Source of the DNA: Chitinibacter tainanensis DSM 15459
Lineage (GTDB): Bacteria; Pseudomonadota; Gammaproteobacteria; Burkholderiales; Chitinibacteraceae
Direction: 5' to 3'
Length of the DNA stretch: 64,000 nucleotides
NCBI RefSeq assembly: GCF_000429785.1
Contig: NZ_KE386951.1
Location: 460,009 to 524,008 of the forward strand
In this document: positions 52,034 through 63,915 of the stretch, in pieces
Layout of the letters: each line of letters opens with the position of its first letter
Numbering within the stretch: position 1 is the first letter of the stretch
Position numbers and translations under genes: made by a program
Notes under the pieces: model-generated
Seen by the model: only the letters and a program-made list of their open reading frames with translations
Database searches by the model: none
What the model was told of the DNA's origin: nothing

Positions 52034-53692
52034 ATGGATACCAAGAGACTCGTCCTGTTTGTTGCCCTGTCGTTCGGCATCTTGTTCTTCTGGCAACACT
52101 ATATGGAGCAGCAATATCCGCAGCTCAAGCAAAACGCCTCTAGCGTTGCCAAAGCTTCGGCTGCCGCCAGCGCCGTAACGGCCACCGGCAGCAATGCAGC
52201 TACCCCGGCCGACAATAGCCGCCTGGCCAAAGGCAATCGCATTGCTGTTCGCACCGATTTGCTAACCGCTGTGATCGATACCAATGGTGCCGATCTGCGT
52301 GAAGTGAAACTGCTGAAACACGGTGACACCAAAGATCCGAAAAAACCATTCACCCTGCTGCAAGACGAAGGCGAGCACATTTATGTGGCGCAAACCGGCC
52401 TGCTGGGTGGCGATCTGCCAACACACAAAAATCAGTTCACCAGCGCGCAAACCAGCTATCAGCTAGCCGATGGTCAGAATGAAGTCGCAGTACGCCTGGA
52501 GCACACGACCGCCAGTGGCGTTAAAGTGGCCAAGATCTACACCTTCAAACGCGATAGCTATCTGATCGACGTGAAGTATGAGATCGCCAATGGCAGCGCC
52601 GCGCCGATCAATGCCAGCGCCTACTACCGCCTGACCCGTGATGGCCAAGTAGAAAACCCAGGCATGTTTGGCACGCACACCTTTACTGGCCCTGCGGTCT
52701 ACACCGATGCAGGTAAATTCCAGAAAGTGGAATTTGCCAAAATCAGCAAAGGCGAAGCCAAATACACGCCAAGCGCCAACGATGGCTGGATTGCGATGAT
52801 TCAGCACTACTTCGTTTCGGGCTGGATCATGTCGCCCAATGGCGGCGCGGCCCAGTGCGCACCGAATGCTTGTCGCTATGAGATGAAAGCGCTGCCAGAC
52901 AACCAGTTTGCAGTAAGCTCAACCATCGACTTGCCGACCATCGCCGCTGGCGCGAAGCTGGAAAAATCGGTACCGCTGTATGTGGGCCCGCAAGAAACCA
53001 AGCGCCTGAAAGACACAGCCAAAGACTTTGATCTGGTGAAAGACTATGGCATGTTCACCATCTTCGCGAAGCCACTGTTTGCCGTGCTGCAGTTTATCCA
53101 CAGCTTCGTGGGCAACTGGGGTTGGTCAATCATTCTGGTAACGCTGCTGATTAAAGCCGCCTTCTTCCCACTGGCCAGCGCCAGCTATCGCTCGATGGCG
53201 AAAATGCGCCAACTGGCTCCACGGATGGAAGCCCTGAAACAGCGCCACGGCGATGACCGGATGAAATTCCAGCAAGCCGTGATGGAGATGTACAAAACCG
53301 AGAAAGTAAACCCGCTGGGCGGTTGTTTGCCGATGCTGGTACAGATTCCGGTGTTCATGGGTTTCTACTGGATGCTGCTGGCCGCGGTGGAATTGCGCCA
53401 AGCGCCGTGGGAATTCTGGATTCACGATCTGTCGATCCCTGATCCGTTCTACATCTTGCCACTGATCATGGCCGTGTCGATGTATGTGCAGTCGTCATTA
53501 TCGCCACCGCCACCTGATCCAATGCAGGCGAAGATGATGAAGTGGATGCCTATCGTATTCTCGGTGTTCTTCTTCTTCTTCCCAGCCGGCTTGGTGCTGT
53601 ACTGGGTGGTGAATAACGTACTGTCGATCGCCCAGCAGTATGTGATTACCAAGCAAGTTGAAAAGCAAGCGCAGCTGGCGAAAAACAGCTAA
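52034..53692 (+). CDS. yidC: membrane protein insertase YidC
   Basis: A 552-residue insertase. The N-terminal MDTKRLVLFVALSFGILFFWQHY is the first membrane helix; a large periplasmic beta-domain follows (about 60-340); the conserved core begins with GNWGWSIILVTLLIKAAFFPLASASYRSMAKM and includes PLGGCLPMLVQIPVFMGFYWML and FFPAGLVLYWVVNNVLSIAQQ. ATG 52034 is chosen over the upstream GTG. It is followed by a strong terminator. Confidence 0.97.
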   Translation: MDTKRLVLFVALSFGILFFWQHYMEQQYPQLKQNASSVAKASAAASAVTATGSNAATPADNSRLAKGNRIAVRTDLLTAVIDTNGADLREVKLLKHGDTKDPKKPFTLLQDEGEHIYVAQTGLLGGDLPTHKNQFTSAQTSYQLADGQNEVAVRLEHTTASGVKVAKIYTFKRDSYLIDVKYEIANGSAAPINASAYYRLTRDGQVENPGMFGTHTFTGPAVYTDAGKFQKVEFAKISKGEAKYTPSANDGWIAMIQHYFVSGWIMSPNGGAAQCAPNACRYEMKALPDNQFAVSSTIDLPTIAAGAKLEKSVPLYVGPQETKRLKDTAKDFDLVKDYGMFTIFAKPLFAVLQFIHSFVGNWGWSIILVTLLIKAAFFPLASASYRSMAKMRQLAPRMEALKQRHGDDRMKFQQAVMEMYKTEKVNPLGGCLPMLVQIPVFMGFYWMLLAAVELRQAPWEFWIHDLSIPDPFYILPLIMAVSMYVQSSLSPPPPDPMQAKMMKWMPIVFSVFFFFFPAGLVLYWVVNNVLSIAQQYVITKQVEKQAQLAKNS

Positions 53693-53704
53693 GCGCCCAA
53701 CGCT

Positions 53705-53732
53705 AAAAAAGCCACCTGCGGGTGGCTTTTTT
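53705..53732 (+). terminator. terminator of yidC
   Basis: GCCACC-TGCG-GGTGGC followed by six Ts, 13 bp after the yidC stop. It is bordered by A and T runs on both sides. Confidence 0.9.
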
Positions 53733-53740
53733 ATTGCCTA

Positions 53741-53789
53741 GGGTATATGCACCTAAACAATCTCTATCAAGGGTTTCAGCCCTATACCC
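53741..53789. repeat. 49-bp palindromic repeat, copy R14
   Basis: Perfect termini GGGTATA and TATACCC, 49 bp. It begins eight bases after the yidC terminator, so it is not itself needed for termination. Confidence 0.85.
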
Positions 53790-53871
53790 CCAGCTTGCGT
53801 TAACACAATAATCCCGGCCAAAAAGTTTGGCAGACTGGGAACTAAACCGAATCGTCTGAGCCTATTGCTAG

Positions 53872-54207
53872 ATGTCGCGCTCCGTTCTGACTTCCTGCCT
53901 AGCCAGCTTACTGGCGCTCTTGCTGCTGTTGAGCAGCGGGCCGCTGTTTGCCAGCCTGCGGGCGCTACCGGCGAGCCCAGCAACGGCTAGCCACAACCAC
54001 TGCGACAGCACCGCGGCCACCACCAGCAGCCAAATCCTGCTCTCAGCCGCGCCCGATTGCCTCGCCCATTGCGCCGTGCCCACCGCCCCGGTGGTGTTGC
54101 TACCCTTAATCCCCATCCAAACCCCGCGCACGCTCGCCCTGAGCCATGCGCATGCCTCGCATTACATCACCCCGCCGTCTCCGCCCCCGAAAGCCGCCGC
54201 GCAGTAA
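53872..54207 (+). CDS. small secreted His/Cys-containing protein, unknown
   Basis: A 111-residue protein with a signal peptide (hydrophobic LLALLLLLSSGPLFA) followed by a region with HNHCDS, PDCLAHC and SHAHASH, so metal binding is possible. The family is not recognised. It is 85 bp before a four-helix membrane protein in the same direction. No clear ribosome site. Confidence 0.5.
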   Translation: MSRSVLTSCLASLLALLLLLSSGPLFASLRALPASPATASHNHCDSTAATTSSQILLSAAPDCLAHCAVPTAPVVLLPLIPIQTPRTLALSHAHASHYITPPSPPPKAAAQ

Positions 54208-54261
54208 TTCACTCTGCCACGCTATGGCGCAATTTGCGCCCTAGTTCACCTGCTTTTATGT

Positions 54262-54281
54262 CGGGCGTGCCAGCACGCCCG
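54262..54281 (+). promoter_or_regulatory. leader hairpin before the membrane-protein gene
   Basis: CGGGCGTGC-CA-GCACGCCCG is a 9-bp perfect stem ending directly at the GGAG ribosome site of the gene at 54293. It could shield or expose the site. Confidence 0.5.
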
Positions 54282-54292
54282 CGGAGAACATC

Positions 54293-54796
54293 ATGAATAT
54301 GACCCATTACATGGCCCTACTGGCCGACAATCAACCGTGGAATCTGATCCTGTTTATGGCCATTCCGGTCATCTTGGCCGAAACCGTGGCCATCACCGAG
54401 CTATTTATCCTATTTAGCCGCCCGCAAGGCGGCTGGCTGCGCCGGATCAACCGTTGGGCCAGCATCACCGGCGGTATCTATTTCACCGGCGTATTTATCT
54501 ACCTGATGAAAACCGCCGTCATCCCACTCACCGCCAGCGGTGGCTGGCTGGGCGCGGCCGATGTCATTGCGGTGGGCTGCTATCTGGCCGGGATCATCCC
54601 ACTGGGCGGAATGGCGCTGTTGGATTTGGGCTTAATCGGAAAAGCGTGGGATGAAGAGCGCAAACTGAAATTACACGCCATCTTTGTCGCGATATTCCTG
54701 GTGATTGCGCACATCGCCATGATTTTCGGCATGCTTGACCCAACGCTACTGATGAGTGATGCGGCCAGCGCTAGCATGAGCAGCATGCATCACTAA
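54293..54796 (+). CDS. four-helix membrane protein (DUF6803-like)
   Basis: A 167-residue protein with about four membrane helices: NLILFMAIPVILAETVAITELFILF, ITGGIYFTGVFIYLMKTAVI, ADVIAVGCYLAGIIPLGGMALLDLGLI, and HAIFVAIFLVIAHIAMIFGML, ending in a Met/His-rich ASMSSMHH tail. It may be the family annotated DUF6803, from memory. The Met/His tail and the His/Cys protein upstream hint at a metal-linked pair. Start 54293 follows a ribosome site and leader hairpin. Confidence 0.6.
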   Translation: MNMTHYMALLADNQPWNLILFMAIPVILAETVAITELFILFSRPQGGWLRRINRWASITGGIYFTGVFIYLMKTAVIPLTASGGWLGAADVIAVGCYLAGIIPLGGMALLDLGLIGKAWDEERKLKLHAIFVAIFLVIAHIAMIFGMLDPTLLMSDAASASMSSMHH

Positions 54797-54865
54797 GCCG
54801 CCACGCAGCGAGCAGGCGGCAGTCTGCGTTATCATTAGGTTTTAGCGTTGTATCGGGCTGCCGCC

Positions 54866-56203
54866 ATGACTTTGTACGTCCAAGACACCATCGCCGCCAT
54901 CGCCACCGCACCGGGGCGTGGCGGGGTTGGGGTTATCCGCATTTCCGGCCGCAATCTTTCGGCCCTGATCGCTGGACTGATTGGCCGCGAGCTCAAGCCC
55001 CGCTTTGCGCATTTTGCCCGCTTCAAAGCCGCCGATGGCGCGGTGCTGGATGAAGGGCTGGCACTGCTCTTCCCTAACCCAGCCAGCTTTACCGGCGAAG
55101 ACGTGCTCGAATTGCAAGGCCATGGCGGGCCGGTGGTGATGAGCATGCTGCTCAAACGTTGTATCGAGCTGGGCGCGCGCCACGCGCAGCCGGGCGAATT
55201 CACCAAGCGGGCGTTTTTAAATGGCAAGCTCGATCTGGCCCAAGCCGAAGCTGTGGCCGATATCATCGACGCGCAATCCGAAGCCGCCGCCAAATCGGCG
55301 CTCAAATCGCTGGATGGCGCTTTTTCGCGTGAAGTGCATAAATTAGTCGATGAGCTGATTACCCTGCGCATGCTGGTAGAAGCCACGCTGGATTTCCCCG
55401 AAGAAGACATCGATTTTCTCGAAGCCGCCGATGCGCGCGGCAAACTGGCCGGCATCACCGCCCAGCTTGAACACACCCTCGCCACTGCTACGCAAGGCAA
55501 ACTGCTGCGCGAAGGCATGCATGTGGTGTTGATCGGGCAGCCCAATGTGGGCAAATCCAGCCTGATGAATGCACTGGCTGGTGAAGACATCGCCATCGTG
55601 ACCGACATTGCTGGCACCACCCGCGATACGGTGCGCGAGCTGCTGTCGATTGATGGCGTGCCCTTGCACCTGATCGACACCGCCGGCCTGCGCGAGACCG
55701 ACGACACCGTGGAGCGCATCGGTATCGAGCGCACCTGGGCCGCAGTCGAAAAAGCCGATCTAGCGCTCTTGCTACTCGATAGCCGCGAAGGCGTCACCGC
55801 CCACGATCAGCATATTCTGGCCAAGCTGCCCCCCAAGCTGAAGGTGCTGCGGGTATTCAATAAAATCGACCTCACCGGCGAAGTGCCCGGCGTGGTGGCT
55901 GAAGATGAAATCCACATCTCCGCCAAGCAGGGTATTGGCCTGCGCGACCTGAAAGACAAGCTTTTGAAGCAGATAGGGTGGCAGGGTATCAACGATGACG
56001 TCTTTATCGCTCGCGAGCGTCACCTGACTGCGATCCGCACCGCGCGCGAGCACCTGCACACCGCCGATGCGGCCTACTTGCAAATCGAAATTTTGGCCGA
56101 GGAGCTGCGCCTAGCGCAAAACAGCCTGAATGAAATCACCGGCGAGTTCACCAGCGATGATCTACTAGGGGTGATATTTAGCCGTTTCTGTATCGGCAAG
56201 TAG
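54866..56203 (+). CDS. mnmE: tRNA modification GTPase MnmE
   Basis: A 445-residue MnmE (TrmE), which with MnmG makes the 5-carboxymethylaminomethyl group at U34 of tRNA. N-terminal folate-binding domain: [22 protein letters not shown]; the G domain has [30 protein letters not shown] and NKID; it ends FCIGK. ATG 54866 gives the standard N-terminus. It converges with the hybrid kinase, seven bases away. Confidence 0.97.
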   Translation: MTLYVQDTIAAIATAPGRGGVGVIRISGRNLSALIAGLIGRELKPRFAHFARFKAADGAVLDEGLALLFPNPASFTGEDVLELQGHGGPVVMSMLLKRCIELGARHAQPGEFTKRAFLNGKLDLAQAEAVADIIDAQSEAAAKSALKSLDGAFSREVHKLVDELITLRMLVEATLDFPEEDIDFLEAADARGKLAGITAQLEHTLATATQGKLLREGMHVVLIGQPNVGKSSLMNALAGEDIAIVTDIAGTTRDTVRELLSIDGVPLHLIDTAGLRETDDTVERIGIERTWAAVEKADLALLLLDSREGVTAHDQHILAKLPPKLKVLRVFNKIDLTGEVPGVVAEDEIHISAKQGIGLRDLKDKLLKQIGWQGINDDVFIARERHLTAIRTAREHLHTADAAYLQIEILAEELRLAQNSLNEITGEFTSDDLLGVIFSRFCIGK

Positions 56204-56210
56204 GGCCAAA

Positions 56211-58886
<2,676 letters not shown>

Positions 58887-59048
58887 AGATCACATCCGCA
58901 GGGCGGCGCATCCAGCACACAAGGGCTGGGCGCCACACAGGCCGGCAAAGGCCGCCGCAAGACCGCATCAAATCGCACCTCATTGGCAATGAAGCTTCAA
59001 TTTAGCAGGATCGTGCTGGCAAAACCAAGCAACGCGCAACTTTCGGGC

Positions 59049-59082
59049 AAAAAAAACGCCAGTTCGACGAATCGAAATGGCG
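59049..59082 (-). terminator. terminator of the small-RNA candidate
   Basis: Two stacked stems (CGCCA/TGGCG and TTCGA/TCGAA) with a TTCG loop, one bulged pair, followed by eight Ts on the minus strand. There is no minus-strand coding gene upstream that it could serve. Confidence 0.75.
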
Positions 59083-59139
59083 CTCAGTAAGACATAGGAT
59101 GGAAATGAAACACTACAGCCACATGCAGACTAGCTGTAT
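59049..59139 (-). ncRNA. candidate small RNA upstream of purE
   Basis: On the minus strand: TTGACT (59174-59169), 17 bp, then a weak CAATAT (59151-59146), then a stem TACAGC/GCTGTA at 59138-59114, about 30 unstructured bases, and a terminator with CGCCA...TGGCG and TTCGA-TTCG-TCGAA followed by eight Ts (59082-59049). No open reading frame begins or ends here. The layout suggests a short regulatory RNA of about 90 nt. I see no 6S architecture. Confidence 0.5.
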
Positions 59140-59290
59140 GACAAGATATTGCCCCAGCCACAAATATTAGTCAACGCTAATACTGTAGGTAATTTTCCTG
59201 ATACAAGGCAGCACCTTTTGTCCAAACCCCTATCGGAACGACTTGTTTTTTCGGTAAAATTGACCGCTTTTGCGTTTGGAGTTCACGGCG

Positions 59291-59779
59291 ATGGTTCAAG
59301 TCGGCGTAGTAATGGGTAGCAATAGCGATTGGGAAGTGATGCAACACGCAGCCAAGCAGCTGAAAGCCTTTGGCGTCGAGTTTGAATGCAAAGTGGTATC
59401 GGCCCACCGCACCCCGGATTTGTTGTTTCAATATGCCGAAGAAGCGGCAGCCCGCGGCCTGACTTGCATTATTGCTGGCGCCGGCGGTGCAGCCCATTTG
59501 CCAGGTATGTTGGCCGCGAAAACCACCGTGCCAGTCTTGGGTGTGCCTGTACCCTCCAAATATCTGCGCGGCGAAGATTCGCTGTTGTCGATCGTGCAAA
59601 TGCCCAAAGGCATTCCAGTGGCCACTTTCGCGATTGGTGAAGCGGGCGCCGCCAATGCCGGCCTGTTTGCCGTAGCCATGCTGGCCGGTAGCAACCCAGC
59701 GCTGGCGCAACAGCTGAATGATTTCCGCGAAAGCCAGAAACAAACCGTGCTGGCCATGGAATTACCCGCTGTCGAATGA
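59291..59779 (+). CDS. purE: N5-carboxyaminoimidazole ribonucleotide mutase PurE
   Basis: A 162-residue class I Pur[38 protein letters not shown] and [32 protein letters not shown]. It converts N5-CAIR, made by PurK, to CAIR. ATG 59291 has GGAG ten bases upstream. It overlaps the next small gene by four bases (ATGA). Confidence 0.96.
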   Translation: MVQVGVVMGSNSDWEVMQHAAKQLKAFGVEFECKVVSAHRTPDLLFQYAEEAAARGLTCIIAGAGGAAHLPGMLAAKTTVPVLGVPVPSKYLRGEDSLLSIVQMPKGIPVATFAIGEAGAANAGLFAVAMLAGSNPALAQQLNDFRESQKQTVLAMELPAVE

Positions 59780-60048
59780 TCGATCGCACGCAGCCTACCG
59801 ATCTACGCCCTTGCTGGTATTACATACTGGTCAAGGGCTGTTTATTTTGGGGACTGACCTGTTCCCTGTTGTTGGCGGCACTTTGGCATTACAGCGGCAC
59901 TTATCCCAACTGGATTGAGGGGGTATGGGCTGCAAACCCAATGGCGATGATCGCTGGCGGGATATACGGCTTTGGGCAATGGGGATTTGCCCGCCACCAG
60001 GCTTTTAAAGCAAGACTGCAATGGAAGGAAGACAACGATGAGCAATAA
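59776..60048 (+). CDS. small membrane protein between purE and purK
   Basis: A 90-residue protein with two hydrophobic segments ([23 protein letters not shown], about 15-37; [19 protein letters not shown], about 54-72) and a charged C-terminus. It overlaps purE by four bases and purK by eleven, so it is translationally coupled in the purE-x-purK operon. Family not recognised; its function in or beside purine synthesis is unknown. Confidence 0.75.
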   Translation: MIDRTQPTDLRPCWYYILVKGCLFWGLTCSLLLAALWHYSGTYPNWIEGVWAANPMAMIAGGIYGFGQWGFARHQAFKARLQWKEDNDEQ

Positions 60049-61186
60049 AGCGACAACCCCTATTTTGCCCCCGGCGATGCTGGGCATTTTGGGCGGCGGC
60101 CAGCTGGGCCGCATGTTCGCCACGGCAGCCAAAACCATGGGCTACCGCGTGACCGTGCTCGACCCGGACCAACACGCCCCCGCGGCGGATTTTGCGGATG
60201 TCCATCTGTGCAAATCGTTTACCGATCCCGCAGCACTGCAGTACATGGCTGAGCATTGCGCGGCCATCACCACCGAATTTGAAAACGTCAACGCCGACTC
60301 GATGCGTTGGCTGGCCGCCCAAGGCGTACCGGTTTCGCCCTCCGGCGATTGCGTCGCCATTGCGCAAGACCGCATCGCCGAAAAAACCTTTATCCGCGAC
60401 GCGGGCCTGGATACCGCGCCGTTTCTGGCAGTCAAAAACGCTGCCAGCCTGGAAGGCGACCTCGCGCCCTATCTGCCCGGTATTCTGAAAACCGCACGCT
60501 TGGGCTACGACGGCAAAGGCCAGGTACGGGTGAAAACCGCGGAAGAAGCGCGTTTTGCGCATGCCGAAATGAAGCATCAGCCCTGTGTGCTGGAAAAAAT
60601 GCTGCCCTTGGTGGCCGAGGTATCGGTGATTGTCACCCGCACTCGCGCCAATGAAGTGGTGAGCTTTCCGGTGGCAGAAAACGAGCACGTTGATGGCATT
60701 CTCGATGTCTCGATCGTGCCGGCCCGGGTGAAACCCGAAGTCGCCGAACGCGCGCGCGCTATGGCGATGACGCTGGCCGAAAAACTCGACTACATCGGCG
60801 TGATGGCGGTGGAATTTTTCGTGCTGGAAGGCGATGCGCTGGTGATCAATGAAATGGCGCCACGCCCACATAACTCGGGACACTATACGCTCGACGCCAC
60901 TCTCACCAGCCAGTTCGAACAGCAAGTGCGCGCCATGTGCGGGCTGTACCCGGGCAAACCGGATCTGCTGCAGCCCACCGTGATGGTGAATCTGCTGGGC
61001 GATGTGTGGGGTGAAGAGGGGGCCGAGCCACGTTGGGACGTACTGCTCACCGCGCCGAATGCCAAGCTGCATCTGTATGGCAAAAAGATGGCACGTCCGG
61101 GCCGGAAAATGGGCCACTACAATGTCCTGGCCGCCACCGCCGAAGACGCGCTAGAGCAAGCCCGCGCCATCAAAGAAACACTGTAA
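60038..61186 (+). CDS. purK: N5-carboxyaminoimidazole ribonucleotide synthase PurK
   Basis: A 382-residue ATP-grasp PurK: LGILGGGQLGRMFATAAKTMGYRVTVLDPD, ITTEFENVN, ILKTARLGYDGKGQ, VEFFVLEGDALVINEMAPRPHNSGHYTLDA. It makes N5-CAIR from AIR, ATP and bicarbonate. ATG 60038 is chosen, inside the small gene upstream. A 49-bp repeat follows. Confidence 0.96.
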   Translation: MSNKATTPILPPAMLGILGGGQLGRMFATAAKTMGYRVTVLDPDQHAPAADFADVHLCKSFTDPAALQYMAEHCAAITTEFENVNADSMRWLAAQGVPVSPSGDCVAIAQDRIAEKTFIRDAGLDTAPFLAVKNAASLEGDLAPYLPGILKTARLGYDGKGQVRVKTAEEARFAHAEMKHQPCVLEKMLPLVAEVSVIVTRTRANEVVSFPVAENEHVDGILDVSIVPARVKPEVAERARAMAMTLAEKLDYIGVMAVEFFVLEGDALVINEMAPRPHNSGHYTLDATLTSQFEQQVRAMCGLYPGKPDLLQPTVMVNLLGDVWGEEGAEPRWDVLLTAPNAKLHLYGKKMARPGRKMGHYNVLAATAEDALEQARAIKETL

Positions 61187-61213
61187 GCGGCCACTGCGGC
61201 CACCATCTGTCAC

Positions 61214-61262
61214 GGGTATTGCTCGCCAAGCCAATCTAGCAAAGGCATCACGAGCAATACCC
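61214..61262. repeat. 49-bp palindromic repeat, copy R15
   Basis: Perfect termini; the 12-base arms GGGTATTGCTCG and CGAGCAATACCC pair without mismatch. CCAATCTA fills inner positions 18-25. It lies 28 bp after purK. Confidence 0.9.
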
Positions 61263-61387
61263 TAGACTGCATCATCGCCCTCACTCGCGCCGCGCCGTCA
61301 CTGCCGCCGCCGCGGGTAAATAATTTCACCTTGCTGACAACATTCCGCTAAGATGGTTGTTTTGCTGACAAACTATCGTCATTGCTT

Positions 61388-61939
61388 ATGAACGCTCCCC
61401 GTTACCGCTTGCGCCGGGCCACGCTGGATGATCTCAGCCTGATCGTGAGCTGGCCGCAAACGCCGACCGAATTGCGTTTTCTGTTTCCCCGCGCCGATTG
61501 GCCGGCAGAACCGCTGAAACTGCTGCAGCACTTGGCCGGCCATGAAGACGGCTTTGTGGTGTGCAATGACGAACATGTGCTGGGCTACGCCAGCCTGTAT
61601 AACGCTAAACACCAAGGCCGCGCCTGGATTGGCCATCTGATCGTCAATCCACGCGCCCGCCGCATGGGCGTGGCCCGCTATCTGGTCTGTGCGCTCACCA
61701 CCATCGCGCAAGAACGCCACCGCTGCAGCGAAATGGCCACCATCTGCTTTGCCAATAATCAGGGCGCCTACGATTTTTACCACGCGCTGGGCTTTCGCAG
61801 CGAAGGCTGGGAAACCCGGCTCGATCATCGCAATGAAGGGGTGAAAGTCTATCGGCTGGTGCGCCATACCGGCAGCCCGCAGCCCTACCCCGAGCCGACT
61901 GAAAATAGCTTTGCGCTGGGCGGCTCAAGCGCCGCGTAA
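61388..61939 (+). CDS. GNAT-family N-acetyltransferase
   Basis: A 183-residue GNAT: AWIGHLIVNPRARRMGVARYLVCALTTIA holds the acetyl-CoA loop (R-x-x-G-V-A) and FANNQGAYDFYHALGFRSEGWETR the C-terminal core. The start ATG 61388 has no strong ribosome site. It lies between purK and purC but its role there is unknown. Confidence 0.85.
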   Translation: MNAPRYRLRRATLDDLSLIVSWPQTPTELRFLFPRADWPAEPLKLLQHLAGHEDGFVVCNDEHVLGYASLYNAKHQGRAWIGHLIVNPRARRMGVARYLVCALTTIAQERHRCSEMATICFANNQGAYDFYHALGFRSEGWETRLDHRNEGVKVYRLVRHTGSPQPYPEPTENSFALGGSSAA

Positions 61940-62018
61940 ATAGGCAAAGCGCGGCGATTCAGGCAAAATACCGCCTTGATTCGTCCTAGTGGTGATCCAC
62001 CACGCTTCTGGAGCAATG

Positions 62019-62897
62019 ATGAGCGGCCTGACTTCCACCAATCTCACCAGCCTGAAAAAAATCTACTCGGGCAAAGTGCGCGATCTGTACGAAATTGACG
62101 ACCAGCGCATGCTGATGATCGCCACCGATCGCCTATCGGCGTTTGACGTGATTCTGGCCGAGCCGATTCCGGAAAAAGGCAAGATCCTGACTTCAATCTC
62201 TAATTTCTGGTTCGACCTGCTCAAAGACGTGGTGCCTAGCCACTTCACCGGCGATCAACCCGAAGACGTGGTTTCCGAAGCCGACCGCCCGCAAGTCGAA
62301 GGTCGCGCCGTGGTGTGCAAACGCCTGAAACCGGTGCCGGTAGAAGCGATTGTACGGGGGTATATCGCTGGCAGCGGCTGGAAAGAATACAAGCAGCAAG
62401 GTACCGTGTGCGGTATCCAATTGCCAGCCGGCCTCGTTGAGGCCGACAAGCTGCCAGAACCAATCTTCACGCCATCGACCAAAGCGGCAGTGGGCGATCA
62501 CGACGAGAACATCAGCTACGCACAATGCGAAGAAATCTTGGGCGCCGAACTCGCCGCCAAAGTACGTGACACCGCGATCTTGCTGTACAAAACCGCCAGC
62601 GAATACGCCGCCACCCGCGGCATTATCATCGGCGACACCAAATTTGAATTCGGCCTCGATGAAAATGGCGTGCTGTGCCTGATGGACGAAGCGCTAACCC
62701 CAGACAGCAGCCGTTTCTGGCCAGCCGACCAATACCAGCCTGGCACCAACCCACCGAGCTACGATAAACAATTCGTGCGCGATTGGCTGGAAAGCACCGG
62801 CTGGGATAAAACCCCACCCGCCCCGGCCCTGCCCGCCGAAGTAGCGGAAAAAACCGCGGCGAAATACCGCGAAGCACTGGAAAAGCTCACCAAGTAA
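62019..62897 (+). CDS. purC: SAICAR synthase PurC
   Basis: A 292-residue PurC of the longer type: [63 protein letters not shown], and [33 protein letters not shown]. It joins CAIR and aspartate in purine synthesis. A TCTGGAG site supports ATG 62019, though ATG 62016 is possible. A GTGGTG/CACCAC hairpin sits at 61989-62003 just upstream. Confidence 0.96.
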   Translation: MSGLTSTNLTSLKKIYSGKVRDLYEIDDQRMLMIATDRLSAFDVILAEPIPEKGKILTSISNFWFDLLKDVVPSHFTGDQPEDVVSEADRPQVEGRAVVCKRLKPVPVEAIVRGYIAGSGWKEYKQQGTVCGIQLPAGLVEADKLPEPIFTPSTKAAVGDHDENISYAQCEEILGAELAAKVRDTAILLYKTASEYAATRGIIIGDTKFEFGLDENGVLCLMDEALTPDSSRFWPADQYQPGTNPPSYDKQFVRDWLESTGWDKTPPAPALPAEVAEKTAAKYREALEKLTK

Positions 62898-62908
62898 TCC
62901 ATGCCGAT

Positions 62909-62936
62909 ACGCCCTCTGACCCGAGGGCGTTTTTTA
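62909..62936 (+). terminator. terminator of purC
   Basis: ACGCCCTC-TGACCC-GAGGGCGT, an 8-bp stem followed by Ts, 12 bp after the purC stop. Confidence 0.9.
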
Positions 62937-62963
62937 TTCCCTTTTTTGCAGGAAATTGCACTC

Positions 62964-63701
62964 ATGATGATCAAAAGCGAAATCACCGATCTGGCCACCC
63001 CGACCGGCGTGATGCGAACTTATGTGCACCGCCCAGCCGAAGCGGGCCAATACCCAACGATTCTGTTTTATTCCGAGATTTTCCAGCAAACCGGCCCGAT
63101 CGAGCGCGCAGCGAAAATCATCGCCGGCCACGGCTATAACGTGCTGGTGCCGGAAGTATTCCATGAGCTCAACCCCATCGGCACCGTATTGGCGTATGAC
63201 GACGCCGGCCGCGATAAAGGCAATGCCGACAAAATGGCCAAATCGGTCGAAGGCTACGACACTGACAACGCGGCAATGATCGCCTGGGTGAAGCAACAGC
63301 CTTGGCACAGCGGCGATTTTGGCGCGATGGGTTTCTGCATTGGCGGTCATCTGGCTTTCCGCGCTGCACTGCAGCCGGAAATCAAAGCCACCGCGTGTTT
63401 TTACGCCACCGACCTGCACACCAATGTCATCCCCAATCAGCCCGGCCAGCACAGCATGGAACGGCTGGCGGAAATCAGCGGCGAGCTGCTGATGATCTGG
63501 GGCAAGCAAGACCCGCATATTCCGGCGGCTGGCCGCGCGCAGGTATATCAGGCTTTGGTAGCCGCCGACAAAACCTTCACCTGGCATGAATTCAATGGCC
63601 CGCACGCCTTTATGCGTGACGAAGGCGATCGTTATGACCCGCAATTGGCGCTGCTGGGCTATCAGCTGGCGTTCGATTTATTCCGCCGTCGTTTGGGCTA
63701 A
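62964..63701 (+). CDS. dienelactone hydrolase family protein
   Basis: A 245-residue alpha/beta hydrolase with the Cys nucleophile in GFCIGGH (about residue 125), typical of dienelactone hydrolase. GKQDPHIP supplies the Asp region and HEFNGPHAFMRDEGDRYDP the His. ATG 62964 follows AGGAAA. Probably cytoplasmic; substrate unknown. A terminator and a 49-bp repeat follow. Confidence 0.88.
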   Translation: MMIKSEITDLATPTGVMRTYVHRPAEAGQYPTILFYSEIFQQTGPIERAAKIIAGHGYNVLVPEVFHELNPIGTVLAYDDAGRDKGNADKMAKSVEGYDTDNAAMIAWVKQQPWHSGDFGAMGFCIGGHLAFRAALQPEIKATACFYATDLHTNVIPNQPGQHSMERLAEISGELLMIWGKQDPHIPAAGRAQVYQALVAADKTFTWHEFNGPHAFMRDEGDRYDPQLALLGYQLAFDLFRRRLG

Positions 63702-63721
63702 ACTCCGCCCTGCTGCGCGAC

Positions 63722-63747
63722 AGACCGGCCGAGTGCCGGTCTTTTTT
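63722..63747 (+). terminator. terminator after the dienelactone hydrolase gene
   Basis: AGACCGGC-CGAGT-GCCGGTCT (8-bp stem) followed by Ts, 20 bp after the stop codon. Confidence 0.9.
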
Positions 63748-63763
63748 CATTCATACATGCCCT

Positions 63764-63812
63764 AGGTATAGCCACGCAAGTCATGATTAATAATGATTTC
63801 ACAGACATACCC
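63764..63812. repeat. 49-bp palindromic repeat, copy R16
   Basis: AGGTAT to ATACCC, 49 bp, one terminal mismatch, with a GATTAATAATGA centre. As with R14, it comes directly after a strong terminator. Confidence 0.8.
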
Positions 63813-63915
63813 AAAGCCGTGTAATTTTTAACGCCCTGCGCGGGGATTTATTAACAGCGCCATCACCCGCCGCCCCCGTAGCATGAAAGCTCCTCGGTTT
63901 TAGCGGAGCATGGTG

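Larger units (their letters stand above)
58887..59290. other. 404-bp region between the kinase and purE
   Basis: No protein gene. The right part probably holds the purE promoter, the left part the kinase promoter; the centre holds a small-RNA-like unit (59049-59139). A longer minus-strand frame through 59177 is antisense to purE and spurious. Confidence 0.5.

Noticed and set aside
59049-59139. 6S RNA as identity for the candidate small RNA
   Set aside because: The unit is about 90 nt, too short, and I see no long duplex with a central bubble; folding software would decide.
59177-59743. Long frame antisense to purE
   Set aside because: Shadow of the GC-rich purE sequence; no homology-like motifs, and it covers the small-RNA candidate.
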